From positions 34,757,288 through 34,821,287 of the forward strand of contig NC_079519.1 of the NCBI RefSeq assembly GCF_000801105.2: 64,000 bases of DNA, given 5' to 3'. Of the stretch, positions 26,569 to 39,300 are shown one piece after another (position 1 is the first letter of the stretch; each line of letters opens with the position of its first letter). The position numbers and the translations under genes were made by a program. The notes beneath the pieces are model-generated. The model did no database searches and was not told where the DNA came from. It saw nothing but the letters and a program-made list of their open reading frames with translations. Source of the stretch: Raphanus sativus. Its lineage: Eukaryota > Streptophyta > Magnoliopsida > Brassicales > Brassicaceae.

Positions 26569-29500
26569 TCAGGTTGTTGGTCTTGTGGTCATAGACGAGC
26601 CTCGTCCCACAGGAAGAACTCCTGAGAATGAATCTTCTGGTTCTTCCTCTTCTGAAAGAGCTGCACATCATAGATTTTAGAGTTTTCATCCACAACTAAT
26701 CATCACAAACTGTTTTTTTGCTCAAGAGATGTCATACTTACCGGTAACGTCTTCGCCAGCTTGAGCTCCAGCAATTCCGATGCAGGAGTACAAAGAGTCC
26801 TCGTCCACTTTCAATTGATTATAAGCGACGTATATGTCCTCGATTGAAGCAGCTTCGTACAAGGAAGTAAGTTCTTTAATGCATGACAGTTCCTAATAGT
26901 CACAACAACCCCCATCAGAACAAGTCCAGGTCAAATTTTTTTTACTTTTCATTGTTTTAAGAGCATGCAAGCAAGTCAGTCTCACCTTCCTCGGAACAGA
27001 GGACGCCTGCAAGTGAGCTAATAGATTAAGCCAATAGGCGTTGGACTTGAGTTCAGCTTCATGTCTCATAAGAAGAGTTCGCTTTGCCTATAGATTGACA
27101 AACAACACTACTTTCCATTAAGAAAGAAGAAAACAAACTAACAATAGCTTGAGCTGAGAAGGCAGAAGAGACAACTAACCCGGTCCAACTCCCTAGGAGC
27201 AATTTGATTGCTATGCAAACCTCTAAGAACGCTCTTGCAGGCATCAACTGCTTTGTATACCTGAAAAGGGCATTGAGAGACTTCGTAAAGAAAAGTGTTG
27301 ACAAAGGTGCAGCACATCTATGGTAAGCAAAAGACAAAGAATGCAGACCTTGCCGGGAGTGGAAGTCACAGATATCACATACCACCCAAGATTCAACCTA
27401 TCAAATAGGTTTAGCTCAAATGATACATCATATGTCAGTCCAAGAGAGTCTCTTACTGTCGTGAATAGCCTGCAATGACGTAATTTTTCTTCTTTTTCAG
27501 TAATGGGTTGAAGATAAGATTTATCTAAAGTTATAGGTACATTTTTTTTTTGATCAAAAAGTAATAGGTACATTTTTTTTTGGATCGAAAAGTAATAGGT
27601 ACATAGAAGCAGAGAAAGCTTAGGTCTAAAGTACAAAAAAACAATCAGATGTATAAACATATATTCTCTTCACCATCATTTTTTGACACATGATAAAAGC
27701 GTTCATCTCCTAGACACTAATTAATAATGGACATGGCCCAAATCAGGCACTACAATAGCAGCATAGAAACTCAGCTTTTGAATAATATGGCACCGTTGAA
27801 TAAACTCAGTTACCTTGAGTTTATAATTTCTGCCAGCAGACCCATTGAAATTCCAAAGAAAAGAGGGTGGGCACGAAGCTTTCTTTGCAACTCCGTGTTG
27901 CTTCCATCTAGCAACTGGTCCTCCGATTTCAGAAGTCCATCTGCAATTTCGTTGAGTTTAAGTGAAATACTGAAAGCTACTTATCTCAGAGCTAACTGCT
28001 AAAGTGATACATTCCCGGTTGGATGAGAGACGAGCGGAAAACTAGACCTATACACAAAACTGCTACATTATACGATTCCTAGATTATGTGTGTAAGTTAC
28101 CATGAGCAGAATGCTTGCTGACAGACTGAAAAAGGTCATCCCCGTCAACTGTAAAGCCCCAACGATTTGGCGCTGGTCCCGCAATGTATGCGCATGCTCT
28201 CTCATCAGTATCCTTCACGAATATCTGTCCAGGTTAAATATGTGTCAATACATCCTGCTTGGATCACATATCAAGGATATGGGAAGACCAAAGAGAAGAA
28301 CACGAAAATCCCTTGCACTACTGCTTTGTTCCTGACCTGTTGAAATTGCAAGCCATCTGTTGGTTGGCGAAACTCAATAGGCTCCGATCCTAGTGGTTTT
28401 GCAGAATCATGGCTAGCTTTGACTGTACCAAGGTAATCAAGGACGCAACGCTCAATTTCCTCCTCTGAGAAGTCCCCCACAATGCTTACCTGAAGTACAC
28501 CATATACTTTTTAATGAAATCCATATAAATGAATATAACTCCAGCAAATATAAGCATTCAAGTTTGAGAATTACCTCCATATTTTCCCCAACAAAATGAC
28601 TCATGACCGCGTCTTTCACAGATTCTAGATTCAAGTTCTGTAATGACTTAGGTGTCGGCTCAATAAAGCGCTCATCACCGTTCAGCATTGCGGTCATGAG
28701 TTTATGAGCAGTCGCACGCTCCAAGCTTTTAGGAATTGATCTATAATACGAAAGATATAGCTGCCGTGCTCGATCAAATGCATCTTCCAACCAGACACTA
28801 TGCTGCAGTGCAAGAGAATCACCAATCAGCAAAGATTAAAAGAAAGAAAAAAAAAAGAACAAGCGGAAAAAAAAAACACTTAGCGATTTAATAAGAAAAC
28901 AAGAGTCAGAAACGATACACAGCATTTTACAGCTTATTTTATAAGCTACTACCTCAAGCACCATGTGAAGCAGCTGAAAAGCTGCTTGCATTCCATTGTC
29001 CCTGAGAGTAAATCGGAACTCCATGGCAATGAATTCCTCGGTTGACTCCAACGAGCAGTTTATTAAATGATTTACACAGAAAAGCTCCACCTAAACGGAA
29101 ATTACATGGTTTTCAGATCAGCTCATATCATTTTCAGTACTAAGTAAGAAATAAAAATGCAGTTGTCAACAGCTTCACTTGCCTGCTCCCTTGAAAAGTC
29201 TCCAACTCGACCACCCTCGCTCAGTGTACGAACACCAACAACCACAGCTCCTTTGGAATCTGATGTTTCAGCAGCTCGGCCACCACCAACAATAAGCCGC
29301 ATGACACCGGCCCGAGACTCGGTCTTTGATATCTGTATTCAAGAAGGAAAATATCAAGAGGATGGTTTATATTTCTATTTACAAATTGTAGTATTAATCA
29401 ACACCCTATTTTGTAACATTTCTATATAGTTTCTTTTTCCGAGTACATAATTATTTTCTGCTAAAATAAAACATATTTTTAAAAGATTGTTTAAAGCTGC

Positions 29501-32500
29501 AATTTGTATGCAGGGAGCATAAGAAAATACAAATCTGAAGAAAACAGCTTATAATGTGGAAAGAAACCCATGTTACCAAGGAGTTGCTTAGAATTGTTTG
29601 CAATGGGAAAAAAATGTAAACTGTACCTTGAAATTAACAGGTATTCCATTGGATAGGCGAAGCTGAGTGATGCCAGTCTCTTTGTCATGCAATTTGGTCA
29701 CGCCTGACCCAGGAATAGGGACAAAACATGGGTTTCGCTGCAAGGTTAACTCTTGTAATTGTGATTGAGAGATCAATTCCTTTGGCACCTCTAACTGCAA
29801 AGATGAATGGAAAAAACCTGGTTCAGAACTAGACTTGGTCCTAAACTTGTATTATGTGAAGTTGTATTATGTGAAGTTACAAACGAAAGATTACCTCAGG
29901 CTCAGCTTCAATGGGTGCTAATAATCCTAATTTGATAGAATCCAGTATTTCGCTGGGAGCTATATTGAAATCACTCTCACCAACCTCATCGCCATGCATC
30001 TTTGTGGGAACACAAGCAACTATTGCTGCCGGAATAGGTGCAGTGGGCTTTCCAAAATCAGAGATAAATTCTAAAACCTTGGCGCCAACAGTGTTTACCT
30101 GGACAGGAAACCATCAAAAAGAAGAAGAAAAAACTGATTAAGATATTATAAAATAAAATTAATAGGATGATATGGAGGAAGTGTAGAAAATTCACTAGTT
30201 ATTGAAGATCATTTTGTTAATAAACACCAGGAATTTCGAAATAAACATTCACCTTTCGTGTCACATTCTACACGAAAAGCTAATAAGAATAGGTGGAACT
30301 GTGAAGCCTACCTCTTCAAGCGTAACAGTCCCAGCGACAGCAACCAAGGTCTCGTGTCCTTGCGTCTGATCCATAACCGTGTGACCTAGTGCATCACTTT
30401 CCATTATAAAGTCCAGGTTATCAACAGACGACACATTATCAATCATAGCTGCAAGATGTTCGCTATCTTTTAAAAGCGCATCCATGTAACGTGTAAGTTC
30501 ACCCCTGGTAACACCAAATTCTTTGAGCCTTCGAACCTAGGAAGTAGAAGTACATGTTAAACATAACCGAACGAGTTCTCGTAAGAAAATACAAAGTGAC
30601 AAATTTGCTTCGAACAACTCTTAAGCTTATGAATTCAACCAATATATTTGACACCAAGTCCAAATGATCGGTTCGATCAAACAGACAGCAAGAGTAATCA
30701 CTATGGAGAAAAGCGAGAGCAAAGAATAAGCAAACCTCTTGAACAGCAACTTTTACAGCATTTTGCCAATTTTTGGGCTCTGCGGTGACAGTAAGAGTCG
30801 TAACAGTGCATCCTTCCCTTCCTGAATCACTATGGTCCAGTTCGACTGAGGTAAATGGCGGATTTGAACTCTGGAAGGTACACAAGAAACATCACCAAAT
30901 TTACAAATAGTACTAAGTCTACTAACAATGCACGTGATCACTAAAACTTCCGTAAATAATGTAGTTACGTCCATGAACTGATACAGATTACTTACTCTTG
31001 ATATTGCAAATTAAGATAACGGGTAATAAATTAATATATTACGAAACAACCCATTAGATTGACCACCATAAAAAACTTCTAGTGAAATTTGGAGGGCTAC
31101 CCATTTACTTTAGAAAAAGCTTAAGCTGAATGCACAGTACAAGAAAATGAGAACAGTTTTTTTCTTCTCGAGAAAAAGCTGAGACCAAACGTCTTTAAGC
31201 AAGGAAACATCCTAAATCATCATAAGCCATACCTTGTATCTCGTGTTAATTCGAAAATGTAGAGCAGAGAGAAATATTCTTTTCATCAGAACATTTCGCA
31301 GGTCTCCAAATGTTTGAACCTTGCTTACAGGTATCTACAGGCAGAACAAAAAAATTGTAAGAATTCATCGAACTACCACCCTAACGTGGGCTGTGTCGTA
31401 GTCAGAAGATTATAAACAAAACCTTGCAGAACATGTTGATTGCAAAATTTTGAAGAAGCTCATGCTTAAATATCTGCGGAGGCTTAAGATCAACACTGGT
31501 TCCAGGAAGCGACCAATTATGCTCCACCGGAGGACGAATTGCATGTCTTTCTCTTTTAATGATCTTGGATTGATCAGCAGTATTTGTTCTCTCTTGGGAA
31601 AAGGTTCCACCAAGACCAGCTGGCAGCTTCGGGACAAGAAAATTAGCCATGGCACCGAAGGCACCAGGGGTAGACGAAGTGGGTGCTGCCTCATTATCCA
31701 AACTAGTTTTTCCAAACACAGCCTGTGCAAGAGCGATAGTCCAATCAAGATAGGGTAAGATAGACTACATAGCATAAATCAATACATATCTAATAAACAA
31801 AAAAGGACATGCAACAGAAATGTAAAGACAATCTCATACTTCAATATTGTGGACAATCCGAGGTATGTTGTCAATGTCTCCCACAATATATAATGTGGCA
31901 TTCGCTGGGAAGTACCATCGCTCGTGGAATTTCCTGATTTTGTCAACATCCCACTTCTTAATCTGCTCTTCCAATCCAATAGGGAACCTTTGACCCAACT
32001 TGTTCTCAGAATGTAGATGTTGCAACAACTTGTGTCAGGAAACAAAACACAATGTGTCATTGACAAATCACCAAACACTGGGAGAGAAAAAGAACATTTG
32101 TGTTGACATATAGAAAACCATTACTCATGGATACCTGGCAGTCAACACGATACTCAATGGTATTCATCATCTGAAGTTCTGAAAGTATGGCCCGCCTTTC
32201 TTTCTCAACTCGAGAAGAGAGGAATTTTGGGTGAAAAGCTATCTGTAATCATTAGAGAAATAAGATCTTGTCCACCAAATGAGTCATATCTATAAAATTT
32301 AGGGATTCTGTATCCCATGGGAAGACATCATCAGATAGCAAAATCAACGAAGCATACCTCATTCAAGGCGTCAAGCACGGATGGAAAGAGGTCGTCGTCA
32401 GAGTCCTGAAAAGTTTTAGCACTTCAATCAAAATGAAACTAGTATTCTCCCTGTTCAACTATCAGCATCATTGACTAGCAAATAAGGACACGCACTCCAA

Positions 32501-34103
32501 ATTATCACAATGACATCTACAGACGACTCGAACAAAGAAACTGGCTTCAAGGTCAATCAACAAATACAGATAAATGCCAAACGCACTACTTTTGCTCGCA
32601 AAGATTTATTATTTCCAATGCAACATATAGATAACACACATATATAGTGAAGTCTTCGGAAGGATGTGGAGAGAAAAGAAAGAGTGATACTGAGAAGAAG
32701 AAAAAGAGAGAAAGAATGCAATAATTGGTAAAATCAATGTTATTACTCCAAGCAACATAGATCAGGCATACTACTGTAAGCAACATGGCTGTTAAAGCAA
32801 ATACAGAGGGAAAAAACCCCTGTAAAACTGAACTAACCAAAAGAAGCTAAAAATCAATAAATATGACAACCCGTGAACAAGAAAACAAACCTTTGTGTGC
32901 GTTGGAGAATGAATATGAAAAACTGTATGGTGGAAATCGGTGTAGGCATTAGAGCGGGCACCTGTACCAAGAAGTTTCTCACGTTTCTTGCTCCCAAGAA
33001 ATGCAACATGCTCTATCATATGAGCAATGCCTTGCTCATCATCTTCCTCGTCAACCGATCCCACATGAACTTCCATGTGCGCCTCAAATCTAGCAAAAAA
33101 AGAGGAAAGACCTTAAGCAATGACGGGAAGGGAGTATAAATAAACTTCATCTAGCCATTTTATCCTTTGTTTTTATTCATAGAAGATAAAGTGATATTAT
33201 GTACGAGGAACCATGTTAATTATAACTTTCAAGCAGCCTACCTGTTTGGAGGAACTTTGTTGGGCAAAATAAGATAACGAAGCCCATTTTTCAACTGTCC
33301 ACGGTGCAACTTGGGATGAGAAGGAAGCTCACAACCAAGAAACGCCTCTAGCTCTGCCGTATCAATCTCAGGGGGCAATAGCTCCACATCTTGTCTCTCC
33401 TCAACAATACCATCTGGCCAGGCTGTACCAGCAGCATGTGGCTCATCTGGTCCAACGGTTGCGTTTACAATCTGAGAAGGCTTCCCCTTAAAAAAATTAA
33501 AAAAAAAAATTGAAGTCAGTTAAAACACAAGAAGCAAACAGTAGAATGCAAATGAGGTTACTAACCAGAGAAGAAGAAGACTTCCTGGACAAAGGAAATG
33601 AAGTTGTGTCCACAAAAGCTCCTGGTAACAATGATCTTCTTCTGATACCTGGTTGAGTCTTTTTACAGGTAAGACAGAAACTGCGTCCCTGAGAAAGTGA
33701 CACCTGTCCCAGACCAACGTTCCTCTTCCAACTCCAACGTCCCTTGTTCGTAGTTTGTTTCGCCCTTTTTTTTCACAAATCAAAAATTTTCAGGAGAAGA
33801 GAGCCAAATATTAAACTAAACTAAGCAAAGCAAAGATGTTTAATTTAATTCTCTAATCAAAAATCAAATCTCTATGAATAATAATAGATTAAAGAGGACC
33901 TCCTACCAAAGACCGTTGTAAGGGATTAGAGACTGAGCTTCGACGCGAACACGGTGCGCCGCGGCGGCGGGGGGATTAAACCTAACTTTGTTATCTTTGA
34001 CAAATCCAGAGCGGTGGCGGCGGCTATTATCTCGGGAGTGAAGAGGAGCTAGGATCGGAGAAAACTTAACGCCGGTGAAAATGGAGGAGGACGATGAGGC
34101 CAT
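26569..34103 (-). CDS. SPP: Chloroplast stromal processing peptidase (M16 metalloprotease)
   Basis: Stromal zinc peptidase that removes transit peptides from imported chloroplast proteins. Twenty-four exons on the minus strand: 34103-33907, 33764-33566, 33486-33242, 33089-32891, 32405-32358, 32242-32135, 32028-31840, 31722-31423, 31334-31233, 30870-30736, 30536-30312, 30098-29895, 29794-29627, 29332-29183, 29090-28953, 28802-28575, 28489-28337, 28224-28101, 27940-27814, 27469-27349, 27260-27180, 27087-26986, 26892-26742 and 26660-26569. Phases are consistent and the product is 1261 residues, about the Arabidopsis length. A Ser-rich transit peptide begins MASSSSSIFTG. The inverted zinc motif HMIEH is at residues 237-241, with the third ligand probably Glu318 (AILSEL). 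The second M16 half runs from about residue 770. Intron 14 uses a GC donor (CAG/GCAAGT). No damage is visible. Confidence 0.96.
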
Positions 34104-35975
34104 CTTCGCGTGTCTATAGGTGGATGGAAGACCCAAAAGGAAGCAGAGAGGGGGGGAGAGATGAGGTTTACTACGTTTCTTCTCTTTTCTAATTTTATTT
34201 TGGGCTTCTTCTTTTTGGTTGGTGCCAAAAATTTCTGGCTTCACCTTTCAGATATTTATTCGCACCAAAAAAAATTGTTATTAGAAAAAAAAAATCTTGA
34301 GTGAATTCCGAATTATGTATGGCCTAGTCCAGCTAAAACCCTAACCTGTTTAGTTATAAGAGAATTGGGCTTTATGAATATAAATAAAGATGGCAATTGG
34401 GCTTTTTCCCTATCCAAATGGAAAGGTCATTCCACCTTTAGCTGGTTACAAAGTTATAGCAAAACGTTCTTGTCATTGGGAGGCTCTAAGCTTTAGTTAC
34501 AAGCAAAAAATGTTTTAGTTAGCCTCTATCCATAATGAAAACCAGATCAAACAGAAGACCAATTGTATAAGCATAAAAATCATGTTTTTTGGCTCATTGA
34601 TCATTAGAGTCACTTGTGCGTGTAAGAAGATTGAAGTTACAGTGATAGAAATGTTTAGTATCGTTTGTGTAGGTGAGAAGATTAAAATATAGCACTGATA
34701 AAACCAAATGTAATTAAAATCAAAAACCAAATCCAATTAACAAAAAATCTCAAACGTAAATAAAAACCAAAACCACATCCAAGTAATCAATTTCAAATTT
34801 AAATCAAAGCAAAACATCAAATCAAGATAACAAATCAAGCTTCATCTTCTTCTGACTTCATCGCTAACAATGGATTCAAACGATGATAGTCTCTCTTCTT
34901 TATCATCATTTACATTTTCTGCAGATATCAATAGTTCGAGTTAGTCAGGATTAAGGGTCATAGTACTCTAAAATATATGGCAATGTGAATACATTTGACA
35001 TATTCATAAGTTTCAAATCTTTTTAACGAATTTTTACTAAATATCCAGGTTTGCACATTTTTTTACAAGTAGACGCTTAATGTATTTATTAAGCCTCGTG
35101 ATCTAATGCCAAAGAAGGACTTTGAAGCTACGTGTCCACGCAATTACAGACATACAGTGTGGTGCGCACCCCATATCTTTCTTTTTCTTGCTTGCACATA
35201 ATAATGCCCTCGATTCAAAGATATAAGGGCTGTTCGTTTCCCTGATGCAAGCACAGCGGCTGCGACCAGCAATTAATAAACAAAAAAAAAAGAAATACAA
35301 CAACATGCGGATGGTGTGAACTTCAAAAGTATGCCGCAAGAATGATCGGAACGTAACGCGACTGACGCTGGAATTAACAGCAGAAACGGCAACTCTATTT
35401 CTTGTCTCCGATCGTTCTTTGGTGATTGACGCCGGTTTACTTGCGTCAAATTTAGTTTTCCGAACCGTTAAATTTGCTTCCCGCGTTGTGTTGTCTTCTG
35501 ACGCTGCCGCTGGTTTTTGCGTTGACCAAAAGAACAGACCTATAATGGAAAAAAACCTCGTAGGTTCCCTTGTACACATCGTATGAAATCGTACATATAG
35601 ACTTATCAAAGTCAAGGAGAATATAGAAGGTTACTTAAACCTGTCGTCAAATAGTATGACATCACAAAACGTGGTAAAAGCTCCATCAGGACCATCAGAG
35701 GAATTACAAATTTACCCCTAGTCGTTATGAACTTGACCTTTGTGGCAGTCTAATCATTACAGAGGAAACTTCCCGGCCACCGCTGCGCAACCGCCCTTCT
35801 TTAAATAATTCCCCATTTCTTTCAAACCCGTGTTTTAACCGGTGAACAATCAAGAATCCCCCCTCCGTACACGCATTCACATATTATCCATTATATATAA
35901 CCTTAAACTTCTTTGTAGGAATTTTCATCAAGAATCCATTTCAATTTTTCCAGATTTAATTTTCATTTCCAGAGA
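34104..35975. other. Intergenic, SPP promoter to CML37-like gene
   Basis: Divergent upstream regions of SPP (minus) and the CML37-like gene (plus). A candidate MITE occupies 35227-35540. A long minus-strand ORF at 35103-35615 coincides with that element and is not a gene. The last 150 bases hold a TATATATAA-like box near 35893 and the CML37-like leader. Confidence 0.55.
35227..35540. mobile_element. Candidate TIR MITE, 314 bp
   Basis: Ends GGGCTGTTCG and (reverse complement) GGTCTGTTCT form an imperfect inverted repeat that continues to CAGCGGCTGCG versus CAGCGGCAGCG about 30 bases inward. Flanking TATAA is present on both sides (35222-35226 and 35541-35545). The element is GC-richer than its surroundings. 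Superfamily is uncertain, perhaps hAT-like, though a 5-bp duplication does not fit hAT. Confidence 0.6.
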
Positions 35976-36530
35976 ATGACTCTCGCGAATATCAAGAAAT
36001 CTCCCCTGGCCAGACTACGCAGCAAGTTATCCTCAAGAAAATCAGAAAAATCGTCTGTGAAGTAAGAGGAAGCGAGAAACAGCACTAGCAGCAGCAGCTC
36101 GTTAAACGTGGACGAGCTAAGAGCCGTGTTCGACTACATAGACGCAAACTCGGACGGGAGGATCTCCGGTACCGAGCTGCAGAGCTGCGTTAGCCTCTTG
36201 GGCGGCGCGTTGTCCTCGCGCGAGGCGGAGGAGGTCGTGAGGATCTCGGACGTCGACGGCGACGGGCTGATGGATTTCGAGGAGTTTACGAAGCTGATGG
36301 AAGGAGACGACGGTAGCGACGAAGAGAGGAGGAAGGAGCTGAGAGAGGCTTTCCGGATGTATGTGACGGAGGGGGAAGAGTTTATTACGGCGGCGAGTTT
36401 ACGGAGGACGCTGAGTCGACTCGGGGAGTCGTGTACGGTTGATGCATGTAAGGTGATGATACGGGGATTTGATCAGGACGGTGATGGAGTTCTCAGCTTC
36501 GACGAGTTTCTTCTGATGATGATGCGATGA
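35976..36530 (+). CDS. CML37: CML37-like EF-hand calcium sensor with in-frame stop at codon 30
   Basis: Calmodulin-like calcium sensor of the CML37/38/39 group, which responds to wounding and stress in Arabidopsis. From the ATG at 35976 the frame reads MTLANIKKSPLARLRSKLSS, then hits TAA at 36063-36065. The same frame continues without further stops to TGA at 36530. Total length including the stop, 185 codons, equals the family length. EF-hand loops: DANSDGRISGTE, DVDGDGLMDFEE and DQDGDGVLSFDE keep their ligands; the third hand (TEGEEFITAASL) is degenerate, as is usual in this group. There is no ATG between the stop and 36268, inside EF-hand 2. Options: a pseudogene, an assembly error, or initiation at the GTG at 36108. 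An intron removing the stop would be too short. Confidence 0.75.
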
Positions 36531-37590
36531 GATCATAAAAGTATATTCCGACATGTTTCTCCATTTTATTAATTCCTTTTATTCAAATTCTGTTATTCTT
36601 TTGTATCGCGCAGGGCCATGCGGGAACAGTAGGGTGTATATATATTTTTTGTTATTATTCTGCTGCCACCATACCTTTCCCGCATTGCTCTGCACAGTCT
36701 TCGTTCAAAAATCAAAACCTCATTTGCTCTATATGTAATTTCACATGCTTATTAATAAAACCTATTTTGTGATATAGTTTGGTTATTTTTCTGCTGTTCT
36801 TTTGTTATAGAGATTTATTCGAGTCGGCTTGTAACATTAAATCATTTCCGTTTTTGGTTGATCATATATATATACACATATATAAAAGATGAACCAATGG
36901 CTAGAGCCAAAATTTTATAAATGAGAATACTGTATATTAAAGGATACATGATATTTGGTGCATATGCAATTAGAGCTAACAAAAATAATCCAAAGACCTA
37001 TAGAATTTGATTCTAAACTTTTACTACAATCATAATTTATATTTGCTAGGTGATTGGTTAGGGTGTAACTTAAAAGATTTTACTTTAAAATTTAGTTTGT
37101 ACGGTAGTTATATATAAAAGCTTATCCAATAATATAGTTAGAGTATCTTAGAAATTAAAGAAAAATAAGAAAAAGAGGAGATAGACACTAAAAAAATTCT
37201 AAAAACATAGGAGTTTATATACTCTTTATAAATTTTATACACACATGTCAGTTTACATTAATTAAATTTAACATTTTGATTTATTTAAATAACTAAATTT
37301 TATTAAATTATTTGTTTTGTTTTGATTGCAGCTTCACTTTGGACTCCAACAATTGAAGTTGCTCTGATATATAACTGTGAAGATTATATGAAAATGAATA
37401 AAAATGAAATATACTTTTATAATAGTATTTTTTTATTTTAGAAAACAAGGTTTATACATCCATTTTTATTTTTTAGCTTTATCTTAAAAAACTAGGTAAA
37501 GCATAATCGATAATTTATATGATCTTCAATGAAACTATAAACTAAAATCAATTGTCACAGCCAAATTAATCACTCTGTATATATATTGTA

Positions 37591-38652
37591 CTAGGTGTTT
37601 TTCTGCACCATGTGCAGTAAAAAAAATTTAAAATATTTTTAATAGATAGATATAAATTATATTTAATTTTTAACTAATATTATAATTTGTTTTCTTATCA
37701 ATTTTTAATATAAATTTGACTTAAATAAACTTTAAAGTTAAGATAAAATAATTTTGTTTATTTTAAATTATATTTAAGAATGTGCATGTATATATTTAAA
37801 ATTCTAATTTTAGGAAGATTTTTCTATCTATTTATTTTAATTAAGTATATTAAATAAATAAGTAAAATTTTCATAACTGCCAATAAGTAAAATTAAACAA
37901 TATTTATAAAATTGTAAATATATATAAGGAAATAATGATTTTACGATTTAATTTGATTTTACAATTTAATTTTTATAATTTTATGAAAATGTATACATTT
38001 TAAAAAAATTTATAATTTAAATGATATTTCGAATTTGAAATGCCATAGTTGAATATATTTATTTTAATGATGATTTATGAGTTATTACTATATTCTAAAA
38101 AATCTAAAAATGTAAATCGACAATAAATGTAATATATGAGTTATTACCATATTTTAAAATGTTTACCAAAAATATAAATTAACATTAAATATAATTGTCT
38201 GTGTCATATTAATCTATAAGACATGTCATCAATTTTAGTAGTCATGTCATATTATTTTTGTGAGAATGATTGTAGAGAGATATGTGGCAAAAATCACTTC
38301 TCATTTAATTTTTATAATTTTATGAAAATGTATGCATTTTTGAAAATTTTATAATTTAAATGATCGAAATTTGAAATGCCATAGTTGAATATATTTATTT
38401 TAATGAAGATTTATGAGTTATTACCATATTATAAAAAATCTAAAAATGTAAATCGATAATAAATGTAATATACGAGTTATTACCATATTTTAAAATTTTT
38501 ACCAAAAATATAAATTAATATTAAATATAATTGTCTATGTCATATTAATTTATAAGATATATCATCAATTTGAACAGCCATATCATATTATTTTTGTGAA
38601 AATGATTGTACAGAAGACATGTAGCAAAATCACTTCTCAAATATATTATAGA
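37591..38652 (-). mobile_element. Candidate non-autonomous Helitron
   Basis: On the minus strand the 3' end is a CTGCACATGGTGCAG hairpin, then AAAAACACCTAG ending at 37591 with T next. The opposite end reads TCTATAATATATTTGAGAAG, like plant Helitron 5' ends that start with TC. The body contains two copies of a 339-bp unit. The flanking 5' base is C rather than the expected A, so the right boundary is approximate. Confidence 0.55.
37964..38639. repeat. Two-copy tandem duplication, about 339-bp unit
   Basis: Unit 1 is about 37964-38303 and unit 2 about 38304-38639. Shared landmarks are TTATGAAAATGTAT, GAAATGCCATAGTTGAATAT and AAATCACTTCTCA. The copies have diverged by scattered substitutions and small indels. 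Confidence 0.9.
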
Positions 38653-39300
38653 GGGTATGCTTTTTAATTATTTTTGACTAAATATTATCTTGTAACTATA
38701 TATTGATATTTATCGTATTAATGATAGCAATATGTATTGATAATGGAGAAATAACATAAACATATTTGTTAGAAACGTTATTGACAGTAAAAGAAATTAA
38801 ATAGCATTATTATTTTGTCAACCTTTTATAGATACAAACTTCTTAAATCTAAATTGATGGTAAAAAATTCACACAGATAACATCATATAAGGTAGACAAC
38901 CATTTTGTGAAGTAAATACGTCAATTTACTATAATCTGTAAAATAAATCTGAATTGTATAGAGATATTAACATAATTTAAAAAATTAATAACAAAAGGAT
39001 TAGGTAAGCAGTCCGATCTCAAAAATAATTAGTTCGAGCACGAGTCATCTAATTTTCACTTTTGGAAAGGTAATATTTTCTTCTTAAAAACAACTTGGAA
39101 AAGTAGTATAAGATTCGCAGTCACTGGGAACAAAAGAACATTTCAGAATCAAAAGACGGTAAAAAAAAAACAAAGTTCATCAGACAAAAAGCCGCGAGAA
39201 GAAACTAGAGCGCGCTGTGAAGGAACGCAACAGTGACAGGCTCTCACAATCCCAACGGTAAACTTGAAAGGCGAAAGAGACCGTTGAGAGAGCTTCTACC

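Larger units (their letters stand above)
36531..39300. other. 2.8-kb AT-rich gap with a Helitron
   Basis: The CML37-like 3' UTR occupies perhaps 250 bases. A candidate non-autonomous Helitron with an internal tandem duplication covers about 37591-38652. The last 150 bases are the leader of the phosphatase gene. No ORF of interest is present. Confidence 0.55.

Noticed and set aside
35103..35615. 170-codon minus-strand ORF
   Set aside because: Covers the GC-rich MITE candidate; the reading frame is explained by composition and the product resembles nothing.
36063..36110. Short intron removing the CML37-like stop codon
   Set aside because: GTAAGA at 36062 looks like a donor, but the available acceptors within the exon would leave an intron of about 20-40 bases, too short for plants.
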